Shown: piece after piece, positions 44,836 through 53,032 of the stretch
Layout: every line of letters begins with the position of its first letter
How positions within the stretch are numbered: the first letter of the stretch is position 1
Assembly: GCA_017643025.1 (NCBI GenBank)
Contig: JAEPOG010000007.1
Coordinates: 1 to 64,000 of the forward strand
Length of the DNA stretch: 64,000 nt
Source: Rhizobiaceae bacterium
Lineage (GTDB): Bacteria; Pseudomonadota; Alphaproteobacteria; Rhizobiales; Rhizobiaceae
Direction: 5' to 3'
Notes under the pieces: generated by a model
Databases searched by the model: none
What the model was told of the DNA's origin: nothing
Seen by the model: the letters and a program-made list of their open reading frames with translations, nothing else
Program-made: the position numbers and the translations under genes

Positions 44836-47576
44836 TCGGCTCCCCTCGTTGCGCGGATGGCTTCCATCACCCTCGATGGCGTTGCCGGCAGCTTGGTAAC
44901 CAGCGCCCCGGTCGCATCGCGGATGGCGTTGAGGATCGCCGGCGCAGTCGGGATCAGCACATGCTCGCCCAGACCCTTGGCGCCGAACGGGCCTTCCGGG
45001 TCCGGGACCTCGACAAGGATGGTCTCGATGGGCGGGACGTCGCCGATGGTCGGGATCAGATAGTCGTGCAGGTTTTCGGTGCGCCCGGGGACGTATTCCT
45101 CCATCAGCGCCATGCCGATGCCCTGCGCTATCCCTCCCTCCACCTGGCCCTCTGCCAGCAGCGGATTGATGGCGCGGCCTACATCATGGGCTGCCGTGAT
45201 TTTGATCAGTTCGACCGTACCCAGCTTCGTATCGACGGCCAGTTCGACGATCTGCGCGCCCCAGCCATAGACGGCATACGGCTTGCCCTGACCGTTCTCG
45301 TTGAGCGGCACCGTCGGCGGGTCATAGGTTTCGTCGGCGCGGAAAACGAAGCCGTCGGCGTCGGCGGGCAGTCCAGTGAGGTCGATGGTGCGGCTGGCCG
45401 CACCCTCGCGGATGAGCAGCTTGCCGCCGTCCAGCCCTATCTCGGCATCGCTGGAGACATTGGCATAACGCAGGATCGTCTCCCGCAGCGCCCGGCCCGA
45501 TTTCTCCGCCGCCTTCCCGGAAATATAGGTCTGGCGCGAACCGGAGGTCTTGCCGGCGTCCGGCGTGACGGCCGTATCGGCACCGGTGAGTGTGAACGCC
45601 GACAGCGGCACGCCGAGCGCGTCGGCACAGATCTGCGGGATCACCGTGTTCGAGCCCTGGCCGATATCGACGGCACCCTGATGCAGCACAAGTTTGCCGT
45701 CCGCCGTGATGCCGAGCTTGATGGCCGACGGGTTGGGAATGCCGGTGTTGCCGCAGCCATACCAGCAGGAGGCGATGCCGACGCCGCGGCGGATATGACG
45801 CGCCTTTTTGTTATGGGCCTCGGCATCGGCCAGCGCGCGCCGCCAGTGCGGCACCAGCGCCTCGAGGCAATCGGCGATGCCGATGCCGCTCTCCATGACG
45901 TGTCCGCACACAGTCGGCTGGCCGTTGCGCAGCGCGTTCCTCAGCCGGAATTCCAGCCGGTCGATGCCGAGCTTGCCGGCCAGTTCGTCATAGAGCGTTT
46001 CCTGCATCACCGCCGCCTGCGGCACGCCGAAGCCGCGGAAGGCTCCCGACACGGGGCCGTTGGTGTGAATGCCCCGGGCGGCGGCGCGATAGTTCGGCGT
46101 GAAATAGGGACCGGAGGCATGGACCGGCACGCGCGTCGCAACGGTCGGTCCCCAACTGGCGTAAGCGCCGGTGTTGAAATCGCCGTCGAACACCATGCCG
46201 GTGATGCGGCCTTGCGCGTCGGCGCCGATGGTCGCCTGCATTTCGGCCGGGTGGCGCTTGGTAGTCGACATCATGGATTCGGAGCGGGTGTAGGCGAGCG
46301 CCACCGGTCGGCCGGTCTTCAGCGCCGCCAGTCCGATGAGCGGCTGCAGCGACAGGTCGAGCTTGGAGCCGAAGCCGCCGCCGGTCGCGGTCGGCAGAAT
46401 GCGCACTTTCTCCACTGGCAGGCCAAGAATACGGGCGGTGTCGTCGCGGTCCATGACCGGCGCCTGCGTGCAAGCCTGTATGACCAGCGTATCGCCGTCC
46501 ATCCAGGCGCAGCCTGCCTCCGGCTCGATATAGGCATGCTCGACATAGGAGGTCTCTATGCTACCGCTGGCAGTGACATGCGACGCGGCAATGGCGGCGT
46601 CCGCGTCGCCACGCCTGACCTTGCCTTGCGCCATCACATTGTCCGGACGGGCGGCATGAAGCGGCGCAGCGGCCTTGCTTTCAGCCACAGTCAGTGCGTG
46701 TTCGCGCTCGTCCCATTTGATCGGAAAGTCCGACGGATCCAGCGCTTCTACCGCATCCTTCTCGCCGACGACGATGGCGACCGCCTCGCCGCGGAAACGG
46801 GCGTAGCCCTCGGCCAGCGCCGGCTGGTCGGCAAAGGGCGGGATTACGCCGAAAGCATTGACGCCGGGAATGTCGGACGCAGTGTAGACCGCGACCAGCC
46901 CGGGCCGGTTAGCGACAAAGGCGTCGAGGTCGCCAAAGGTGAAACCGGCGTGCCAGTGCGGCGAGCGGATGACCAGCAGTGACAGCGCATCCTTCGGGAA
47001 GGAATCGGCGCCGAAACGGTCTGACCCGAGCACCTTGGGCAGCCCGTCGAGGCGTGAGGGGGAGGAGCCTACCGCTTTGCCCGCTTTCGGCAATTCCGGC
47101 GCGGTCGGTGCGTTCGAGCCGACATCCATCACAGCCGCGATGATCTTTCGATACCCCGTGCAGCGGCAGAGCACGCCGCCGAGCGCGTCCCTGACCTCCT
47201 GCTCCTTCGGGCGTGGATTGTCCTCAAGCAGACGCGCCGCCGCGACCAGAAAACCCGGCGTGCAGATGCCGCACTGCGCCGCGCCGTGGCGCAGAAACGA
47301 GGCCTGCAGCGCCGAGACCGCGCCGTTGGCGAGACCCTCGACCGTTCTCACCTCGGCCCCCTCTACGCTAGCCGCCGGGACGAGACAGGCGCAGGCTAGC
47401 TCTCCATCGATGGCGACAGTGCAAGCTCCGCAGTCGCCGGCGTCGCAGCCGACCTTGGTGCCTTTCAGGCCGAGCTGGTCGCGCAATACCGCCGATAACC
47501 GCGCCGTCGGCGGCACCTCGACGGCGACCGGCCTGTCATTGACGATGAAGGTCAGCGGGGTCTTGGCGAGCATCAT
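44832..47576 (-). CDS. Molybdenum hydroxylase: fused 2Fe-2S and molybdopterin-binding subunits (xanthine dehydrogenase family)
   Basis: The 914-aa product fuses two usually separate subunits. Residues 1-~155 hold two 2Fe-2S clusters: C44, C49, C52, C64 and C102, C105, C137, C139. Residues ~165-914 form the molybdopterin domain, with GGGFGSK and GAFRGFG cofactor loops and the catalytic Glu in FGAKGLGE. Such enzymes insert a hydroxyl from water into N-heterocycles or purines. The ATG at 47576 overlaps the FAD-subunit stop. Reductase, UPF0280 and pncA neighbours favour nicotinate or a related pyridine over xanthine. It probably needs cytosine- or guanine-dinucleotide Moco; no coxI/xdhC-like maturation gene is in the window. 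Confidence 0.92.
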   Translation of the reverse strand: MMLAKTPLTFIVNDRPVAVEVPPTARLSAVLRDQLGLKGTKVGCDAGDCGACTVAIDGELACACLVPAASVEGAEVRTVEGLANGAVSALQASFLRHGAAQCGICTPGFLVAAARLLEDNPRPKEQEVRDALGGVLCRCTGYRKIIAAVMDVGSNAPTAPELPKAGKAVGSSPSRLDGLPKVLGSDRFGADSFPKDALSLLVIRSPHWHAGFTFGDLDAFVANRPGLVAVYTASDIPGVNAFGVIPPFADQPALAEGYARFRGEAVAIVVGEKDAVEALDPSDFPIKWDEREHALTVAESKAAAPLHAARPDNVMAQGKVRRGDADAAIAASHVTASGSIETSYVEHAYIEPEAGCAWMDGDTLVIQACTQAPVMDRDDTARILGLPVEKVRILPTATGGGFGSKLDLSLQPLIGLAALKTGRPVALAYTRSESMMSTTKRHPAEMQATIGADAQGRITGMVFDGDFNTGAYASWGPTVATRVPVHASGPYFTPNYRAAARGIHTNGPVSGAFRGFGVPQAAVMQETLYDELAGKLGIDRLEFRLRNALRNGQPTVCGHVMESGIGIADCLEALVPHWRRALADAEAHNKKARHIRRGVGIASCWYGCGNTGIPNPSAIKLGITADGKLVLHQGAVDIGQGSNTVIPQICADALGVPLSAFTLTGADTAVTPDAGKTSGSRQTYISGKAAEKSGRALRETILRYANVSSDAEIGLDGGKLLIREGAASRTIDLTGLPADADGFVFRADETYDPPTVPLNENGQGKPYAVYGWGAQIVELAVDTKLGTVELIKITAAHDVGRAINPLLAEGQVEGGIAQGIGMALMEEYVPGRTENLHDYLIPTIGDVPPIETILVEVPDPEGPFGAKGLGEHVLIPTAPAILNAIRDATGALVTKLPATPSRVMEAIRATRGAE

Positions 47577-48436
47577 GCCGCGACAGCCTCCGCCCTGCGA
47601 CCGCCCACCGCCATCAGCAGCGCCCGGCCGACGATCTCCCTGGCGGCTTCGATGCGATAGGCGGCCGATCCTCTGACATCATCGATTGGCGACAGGCCTG
47701 CGAAATGCTGGTTCGGTATCGCGCCCACAACTGAGGCGTCGGCCTGACATCCGACCAGCGCCACTTCGAGCGCGGGCAACCGCAAAGCCACGGGCGAGCA
47801 GGCGCCAACGGCCACGCGGGCAGCCGATATGCGCCCGTCCCCTTCGATCTCGACATTGGCCGCCGCCATGGCGATGGAAATGACGAGATAGCGGCGGGCG
47901 CCGAGCTTGACGAAGCCGGAGCGGCCCGCGGTCGCGCTCGTCGGAATGCGGATCGCCGTCAGCAATTCGTCCGGCCGGCGTGCGGTCTTGCGGTTGCCGA
48001 GGATGAAATCGTAAAGCGGCAAAGTCCGAATGCCTGACGCCGAGCGCAGCTCCACTGTGGCGTCCAGCGCCAGCAGCGGCGGCACGCCGTCGGCGGCGGG
48101 CGAAGCGTTGCAGAGATTGCCGGCAACCGTGGCGCGGTTCTGTATCTGGACGGAGCCGACCTCGCGAGCGGCCAGCTTTAGCGCGTCGAATGCCGGCGGC
48201 AGGTCATGGCGGATGAGGCTCGTCCAGCTTGTCCGCGCGCCGATGACAAAGGCGTCGTCCGTCTCACTGATATGGTCGAGTTCGGCGAGGCCATTGATGT
48301 CGAGAACGTCATACTTCAGCGGCAGCGAACCGAGTGCGGGATAGAAGTCCGTTCCGCCCGCCAGAATCCGCCATTCGCCGTCGGCCAGCAGGCCCAGCGC
48401 TTCGTCAACCGACCTCGGTTTTGCGTAGCGAACCAC
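47573..48436 (-). CDS. FAD-binding subunit of molybdenum hydroxylase (CoxM/CutM type)
   Basis: I choose the GTG at 48436 (VVRYAKPRSVDEALGLL), which has CCGGAG 8 nt upstream; a TTG at 48493 would put the operator inside the coding region. The 287-aa product has the FAD motifs AGGTDFYP and TVAGNLCNASPAAD and a C-terminal CO-dehydrogenase-flavoprotein domain. It passes electrons from the 2Fe-2S clusters of the fused partner to an acceptor. It is the first gene of the six-gene operon and lies downstream of operator copy C. Confidence 0.9.
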   Translation of the reverse strand: MVRYAKPRSVDEALGLLADGEWRILAGGTDFYPALGSLPLKYDVLDINGLAELDHISETDDAFVIGARTSWTSLIRHDLPPAFDALKLAAREVGSVQIQNRATVAGNLCNASPAADGVPPLLALDATVELRSASGIRTLPLYDFILGNRKTARRPDELLTAIRIPTSATAGRSGFVKLGARRYLVISIAMAAANVEIEGDGRISAARVAVGACSPVALRLPALEVALVGCQADASVVGAIPNQHFAGLSPIDDVRGSAAYRIEAAREIVGRALLMAVGGRRAEAVAA

Positions 48437-48479
48437 GTTCCCACTCCGGCTTCTCGCCGCTCGGGCAGCGGGCCGAATT

Positions 48480-48497
48480 TCATTCGTATGCAAATGA
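48480..48497. promoter_or_regulatory. Shared operator, copy C (Mo-hydroxylase operon / pncA divergent gap)
   Basis: TCATTCGTATGCAAATGA is the most symmetrical copy: TCATT and AATGA arms pair exactly around a GTATGC centre. It lies 44 nt before the FAD-subunit GTG and 75 nt before pncA, so it could control both. Confidence 0.78.
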
Positions 48498-48571
48498 TAT
48501 CAGTGGCCCGCCACTTGTCAAAGTCAACAATTCCGGCTTCCCTTCGGCCGAACAGCCATGGGGAGATTGCC

Positions 48572-49171
48572 GTGCAGGACGAAGCGCTGATTGTCATAGA
48601 CGTGCAGAACGATTTCTGCCCCGGCGGTGCGCTCGCCGTCGAAAACGGCGATCAGGTCGTGCCGGTCATCAACGGGCTGATCGAGCGCTTCGACCACGTG
48701 GTCCTGACACAGGACTGGCATCCCGCCGGCCATTCGAGCTTCGCTTCCGAACATGCCGGCAAGGAGCCCTTCGGCACGGTCACGATGCCCTATGGCGAAC
48801 AGACGCTTTGGCCGGATCATTGCATCCAGGGATCGAAAGGGGCCGCGTTCCATCCCGATCTTGACTGGAACAAAGCCGAACTTGTCGTGCGCAAGGGCTT
48901 TCGCAAGACGATCGACAGCTATTCGGCATTCTTCGAGAACGACCACACGACGCCGACCGGGCTGGGCGGCTATCTCAACGAGCGCGGCATCTCCAAGCTG
49001 ACGATGGCCGGGCTGGCGACGGATTTCTGCGTCGCCTACTCTGCGTTGGACGCGGCGAAACTCGGCTTCTCGGTGACCGTCGTCATGGAGGGCTGCCGCG
49101 CCATCGACCTCGGCGGCTCGCTGGCGGCGATGACCGAGAAGATGCGAGGCGCGGGGGTCGTGCTCGTCTGA
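48572..49171 (+). CDS. pncA: Nicotinamidase
   Basis: PncA hydrolyses nicotinamide to nicotinate and ammonia. The GTG at 48572 (VQDEALIVIDVQNDF) follows GGGGAG by 8 nt; a nearby ATG at 48558 is out of frame. The 199-aa product has the catalytic triad Asp (VIDVQNDF), Lys (VVRKGF) and Cys (ATDFCVAYSA), and a metal-binding DWHPAGHSSF loop. It is divergent from the Mo-hydroxylase operon across operator copy C. It could serve NAD salvage with pncB, feed nicotinate to catabolism, or both. Confidence 0.94.
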   Translation: MQDEALIVIDVQNDFCPGGALAVENGDQVVPVINGLIERFDHVVLTQDWHPAGHSSFASEHAGKEPFGTVTMPYGEQTLWPDHCIQGSKGAAFHPDLDWNKAELVVRKGFRKTIDSYSAFFENDHTTPTGLGGYLNERGISKLTMAGLATDFCVAYSALDAAKLGFSVTVVMEGCRAIDLGGSLAAMTEKMRGAGVVLV

Positions 49172-49180
49172 GACACCGAC

Positions 49181-49204
49181 AAAAAAGGCCGCCCAGAGGC
49201 GGCC
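49181..49204 (-). terminator. Terminator of hemA (possibly bidirectional with pncA)
   Basis: GGCCGCC-CAGA-GGCGGCC forms a perfect 7-bp stem with a tetraloop. On the minus strand it is followed by six U residues, 27 nt after the hemA stop. In the pncA direction only GATTGTT follows. Confidence 0.85.
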
Positions 49205-49230
49205 GATTGTTCAGTTCAGAACGACGTCTA

Positions 49231-50445
49231 TCAGGCCACGGCCCTTGCAAGAGCACACTGCGACCACAGCTCCGACAGCGCGTTGACCAGCCGCTCGATG
49301 TCGGCGTCGGTGTGCAACGGGGTCGGCGTGATGCGCAGCCGCTCGGTCTTGCGCGGGACCGTCGGATAGTTGATCGGCTGGACGTAGATGCCGTGCTCGT
49401 CGAGCAGGATGTCGGATATCCATTTGCACTTGGCGGCGTCGCCCACCATCACCGGCACGATGTGGCTCGGGTTCGGCATGTAGGGAATGCCGATGGCGTC
49501 GAGCCTGGCGCGGACTTTTGCGACGCGCTCGCGGTGGCGCATGCGCTCAACGTCCGATGTCTTCAGGTGCTGGATGGCCGCGATGGCTCCAGCGGCGACC
49601 GCCGGCGGCAGCGCCGTCGTAAAGATGAAGCCGCTCGCGTAGGAGCGGATGAAATCGACCAGCTTCGACGAGGCGGTGATATAGCCTCCGATGACGCCGA
49701 AAGCCTTGCCCAGCGTGCCCTCGATCACGGTGACGCGATCCATCAGACCTTCGCGCTCGGCAATGCCGCCGCCGCGCGGGCCGTACATGCCGACGGCGTG
49801 GACTTCGTCGAGATAGGTCATGGCGCCGTGCTTCTCGGCGACGGCGAGAATATCCGCGATGGGCGCGACATCGCCGTCCATCGAATAGACGCTCTCGAAG
49901 GCGACGATCTTCGGCACGTCGGGACCGTATTCCGACAGCTGTCGGTCGAGATCGGCGACGTCGTTGTGCTTCCAGATGCGCTTCTCGGCGCGCGAATGGC
50001 GCACGCCCTCGATCATCGAGGCATGGTTGCCGGCGTCGGAGAAGATCACCACGCCGGGGATATTGGCGCCGAGTGTGGAGAGCGTCGTCCAGTTGGAGAC
50101 GTAGCCGGAGGTGAAGATCAGCGCCGATTCCTTGCCGTGCAGGTCGGCCAGTTCGCGCTCGAGCATCACATGATAGTGGTTGGTGCCGGAGATGTTCCGC
50201 GTGCCGCCGGCACCGGCGCCGCATTTTTCCAGCGCCTCGTGCATGGCGGCGATGACTGCCGGGTTCTGGCCCATGCCGAGATAGTCGTTCGAGCACCATA
50301 CGGTGACTTCGCCGGTGCGGCCGCCAGCATAGCGGGTGGCGCGGGGAAACTGACCGGCGCGGCGTTCAAGCTCGGCGAAGATGCGGTAGCGGCCTTCTTC
50401 GTGAAGGGCGTCCAGCTTCGTGGCGAAAAAGGCTTCGAAGTCCAT
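49231..50445 (-). CDS. hemA: 5-aminolevulinate synthase
   Basis: HemA condenses glycine and succinyl-CoA to 5-aminolevulinate, the first step of tetrapyrrole synthesis in alphaproteobacteria (C4 pathway). The 404-aa PLP enzyme has [10 protein letters not shown], the [12 protein letters not shown] substrate region, the Asp in YLDEVHAVG and the PLP-lysine in [13 protein letters not shown]. It starts at the ATG at 50445. A FnrL/FixK-type box about 150 nt upstream suggests oxygen control. It is monocistronic, closed by a strong terminator. Confidence 0.96.
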   Translation of the reverse strand: MDFEAFFATKLDALHEEGRYRIFAELERRAGQFPRATRYAGGRTGEVTVWCSNDYLGMGQNPAVIAAMHEALEKCGAGAGGTRNISGTNHYHVMLERELADLHGKESALIFTSGYVSNWTTLSTLGANIPGVVIFSDAGNHASMIEGVRHSRAEKRIWKHNDVADLDRQLSEYGPDVPKIVAFESVYSMDGDVAPIADILAVAEKHGAMTYLDEVHAVGMYGPRGGGIAEREGLMDRVTVIEGTLGKAFGVIGGYITASSKLVDFIRSYASGFIFTTALPPAVAAGAIAAIQHLKTSDVERMRHRERVAKVRARLDAIGIPYMPNPSHIVPVMVGDAAKCKWISDILLDEHGIYVQPINYPTVPRKTERLRITPTPLHTDADIERLVNALSELWSQCALARAVA

Positions 50446-50597
50446 ACCGGTTCCGTTGGCAGCAGATTAGAGCGCTTCTAACAATCCATATCGGCAAATA
50501 ATGCCTCGCGCGCAAGGCGAAAGGCGGTTCCCAAGTGCGTCCGATTGCCCCTCGCGCATATGAGATGGGTATACACGCAATCTTCTCGCCCGCCTCG

Positions 50598-50611
50598 TTG
50601 ATCTCTGTCAA
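50598..50611. promoter_or_regulatory. FNR/FixK-type box (hemA-aphA intergenic region)
   Basis: TTGATCTCTGTCAA matches the alphaproteobacterial FnrL pattern TTGAY-N4-RTCAA at every defined position. It lies 153 nt from hemA and 67 nt from the amidohydrolase gene. hemA control by FNR-type regulators is known in related bacteria. Confidence 0.7.
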
Positions 50612-50677
50612 ATCAGGGAAACTTGAAGCCGCGGCGGCCAGCTTGGCGGGTTTGCGGCGGCATGGTAGGCGGCTGGC

Positions 50678-51709
50678 ATGAAAACCGTCTACTCGACCGA
50701 TCACGCCGGTCATTCGGGCCATCTCGAACTCATTGCAGGCAAGATCGTGCCTGGCTTCGAAAGCCCGTCGCGGGCCGATTTCATCCATGAAAGGGTGCTC
50801 GAAACCCGGCTCGGGCCGGTCATTGCGCCGGACGAACATTCGCTCGACACCGCGCACAAGGTTCACGACGCCGACTATCTCGCCTTCCTCGAACAGGCCT
50901 GGGCACGCTGGACGGCGGAAGGACAATCCGGACCGGCGATGCCTTTCGTGTGGCCCACACGCGGGCTGCGTGGCGACGTCGCGCCCACCAACATCGAGGC
51001 GTTGCTCGGCTTCTATTCCTTCGACGGCGGCGCAAGCTTCGTGGAAGGCACGTGGAAAGCGATCAAGTCGTCGCACGACACGGCGCTCACAGCGGCAGGC
51101 CTTGTCGCCGACGGAGAACGGGCCGCCTTCGCGCTGTGCCGGCCGCCAGGCCACCATGCCGGCAGCCGCTTCTCCGGCGGCTATTGCTACATCAACAACG
51201 CCTCGGTCGCGGCGCAGTGGCTGCGCGACAATGGCGCGGCGCGCGTGACGATCCTCGACATCGACTACCATCACGGCAACGGAACGCAGGAGATCTTCTA
51301 CCGGCGCGACGACGTGCAGGTGATCAACCTGCATGGCGACCCGCACACCGAATATCCCTTCTTTCTCGGCAATGCCGACGAATGCGGCGAAGGAAGCGGC
51401 GACGGCTTCAACCACAATTTCCCGATGCCGGCCGGCACCGGCTGGGATGACTGGAGCGCGGCACTGGGCGAGGCCTTGAAAAGGCTCGCTTCCTACAAGC
51501 CGGACGCGGTTGTCATCTCGCTCGGCGTCGACACGTTCGAGCGCGATCCGATCAGCCACTTCAAGCTGAAGACCGAGCACTATCCCGCCATCGGCGCGCG
51601 GCTGGCCGCCCTCGGCCTGCCGACGCTGTTCGTGATGAAAGGCGGCTACGCGGTCGAGGAGATCGGCATCAACGCCGTCGGCGTGCTGACCGGCTTCGAG
51701 AAGGGATGA
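50678..51709 (+). CDS. aphA: Acetylpolyamine amidohydrolase (histone-deacetylase superfamily)
   Basis: The 343-aa zinc enzyme should deacetylate acetylated polyamines such as acetylputrescine in the cytoplasm. Histone-deacetylase-fold motifs are present: PPGHHAGS (catalytic His pair), LDIDYHHGNGTQ (Asp and His zinc ligands), SLGVDTFERDP (third ligand) and KGGYAVEE (catalytic Tyr). The overall sequence follows the Mycoplana acetylpolyamine amidohydrolase closely, including SGDGFNHNFPMPAGTGW. It is divergent from hemA and converges with the MetE-like gene 31 nt away. Confidence 0.9.
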   Translation: MKTVYSTDHAGHSGHLELIAGKIVPGFESPSRADFIHERVLETRLGPVIAPDEHSLDTAHKVHDADYLAFLEQAWARWTAEGQSGPAMPFVWPTRGLRGDVAPTNIEALLGFYSFDGGASFVEGTWKAIKSSHDTALTAAGLVADGERAAFALCRPPGHHAGSRFSGGYCYINNASVAAQWLRDNGAARVTILDIDYHHGNGTQEIFYRRDDVQVINLHGDPHTEYPFFLGNADECGEGSGDGFNHNFPMPAGTGWDDWSAALGEALKRLASYKPDAVVISLGVDTFERDPISHFKLKTEHYPAIGARLAALGLPTLFVMKGGYAVEEIGINAVGVLTGFEKG

Positions 51710-51740
51710 CCGGGCCGGCGCCGGCCCGGTCATCGGCCTG

Positions 51741-52868
51741 TCACGCGGCGACGCCGCCCCAGATCGCCTCGGCGGTCTTCACCACCAGGTCGAGCTTGCG
51801 CCATTGGTCGTCGGCGGTGATCGCGTTGCCTTCCTCGGTGGAGGCGAAACCGCATTGCGGGGCGATGCCGAGCTGGTCGAGATCGGCATATTTCGACGCC
51901 TCGTCGAACTTGCGCTTCAGCCAGTCGATGTCCTCCAGATCGCCAGTCTTGGTGGTGATGAAGCCCGGCATGACGCGCTGCTTACCCTTGGCGAGCAGAC
52001 GCAGCGGCTCAAGCCCGCCCGAGCGTTCGGTGTCGTACTCCATGAAAAAGACGTCGACGCCCGTCTTGTTGAAGATCGCATCCGCCGCTGGATCGTAGGC
52101 GCCTTCTGCGGCGTGCGTCGACTTGAAGTTGCCGCGGCACATATGCATGCCGATCACCATGTCATCGGGGCGGTGCCTGATCGCATCGTTCATCATTTCG
52201 GCGTAGCGCTCAATCAGCCAGTCGGGGTCCTGACCCATCGCTCGGCGCTGCTCGCGCTGCTTGGGGTCGCAGAGATAGGCGAAGAAGATGTCGTCCATCT
52301 GCAGATAGCGGCAGCCGGCGGCATAGAAGGCATCCACGGCCTTGCGGTAGGCGGCGGTGATGTCGGCGAACAGCCGGTCCTGATCCTTGTATTCCGCTGG
52401 CGCTATGTCCTCCTGCTTGGTACGGAAATGAACGCAGCTTGGGCCCGGAATCGAAATCTTCGGCGTCACCGATGTCGCCGACGCCAGAAAGCGGTAGTGG
52501 TCGAGCATCGGGTGATCTTCGGGAAAGTCGAGCCTGTCCCGGATCACCGGCCTTGTCGAAAGCGCAACGCCGGCGAAGGTGACGTTCGCCTCGCCCTCGA
52601 CGATGTCCATGCCCTCCAGGCCACCCATGAAGTCGAAATGCCAGTAAGCACGGCGAACTTCGCCGTCGGTCGCTACGGGCAAGCCCGCATCCTTCTGGCG
52701 TCTGACCAGCTCGCGGATTGCGGCGTCCTCCACTTCCTTGAGTTCGTCCGCGCCAATCGACTTGTCTTCATAGTACTTCCGCCGCGCTGCCTTGACCGTT
52801 TCGGGGCGCAGAAGGCTCCCGACGTGGTCGGCGCGAAAGACCGGCTTCTGTACGGATGTCGTATTCAC
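51741..52868 (-). CDS. Cobalamin-independent methionine synthase (MetE C-terminal domain) family protein
   Basis: The 375-aa product corresponds to the catalytic C-terminal domain of MetE as a single-domain protein; full MetE is about 750 aa. Zinc-thiol ligands expected in the family can be seen: H and C in GMHMCRGN, E in FFMEYDTERSG and C in APQCGFAS. Such short proteins transfer methyl or other alkyl groups between thiols and diverse donors; the physiological donor here is unknown. The gene is divergent from gntR with operator copy D between them, so it may be a GntR target. Confidence 0.86.
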   Translation of the reverse strand: MNTTSVQKPVFRADHVGSLLRPETVKAARRKYYEDKSIGADELKEVEDAAIRELVRRQKDAGLPVATDGEVRRAYWHFDFMGGLEGMDIVEGEANVTFAGVALSTRPVIRDRLDFPEDHPMLDHYRFLASATSVTPKISIPGPSCVHFRTKQEDIAPAEYKDQDRLFADITAAYRKAVDAFYAAGCRYLQMDDIFFAYLCDPKQREQRRAMGQDPDWLIERYAEMMNDAIRHRPDDMVIGMHMCRGNFKSTHAAEGAYDPAADAIFNKTGVDVFFMEYDTERSGGLEPLRLLAKGKQRVMPGFITTKTGDLEDIDWLKRKFDEASKYADLDQLGIAPQCGFASTEEGNAITADDQWRKLDLVVKTAEAIWGGVAA

Positions 52869-52949
52869 AAAGATTGCTCCTGTTTCACACTGTCTCGGGA
52901 TGTGAGGCGGCGGGGTAACACGGCCGGCACGGCGCGCGCCACTTGACTT

Positions 52950-52967
52950 TCGCCTGTATACAAACTG
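52950..52967. promoter_or_regulatory. Operator-like site D (gntR / metE-like divergent gap)
   Basis: TCGCCTGTATACAAACTG shares the TGTATACAAA core with copies A-C but only 10 of 18 positions with copy C. TTGTATACAA-like sites are common for FadR-subgroup GntR proteins, so this is probably the autoregulatory site of the adjacent GntR. Confidence 0.55.
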
Positions 52968-53032
52968 TACTTGCCGTATCCACAGTCGGGCGGCCTGGTT
53001 GCCGCTCCAATTTGGCGTGGACGGAGGGCAGG

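Noticed and set aside
44961..46982. Long open frame on the plus strand opposite the Mo-hydroxylase gene
   Set aside because: The translation is Arg/Asp/His-rich shadow sequence without recognisable domains; the minus-strand frame has all cofactor motifs.
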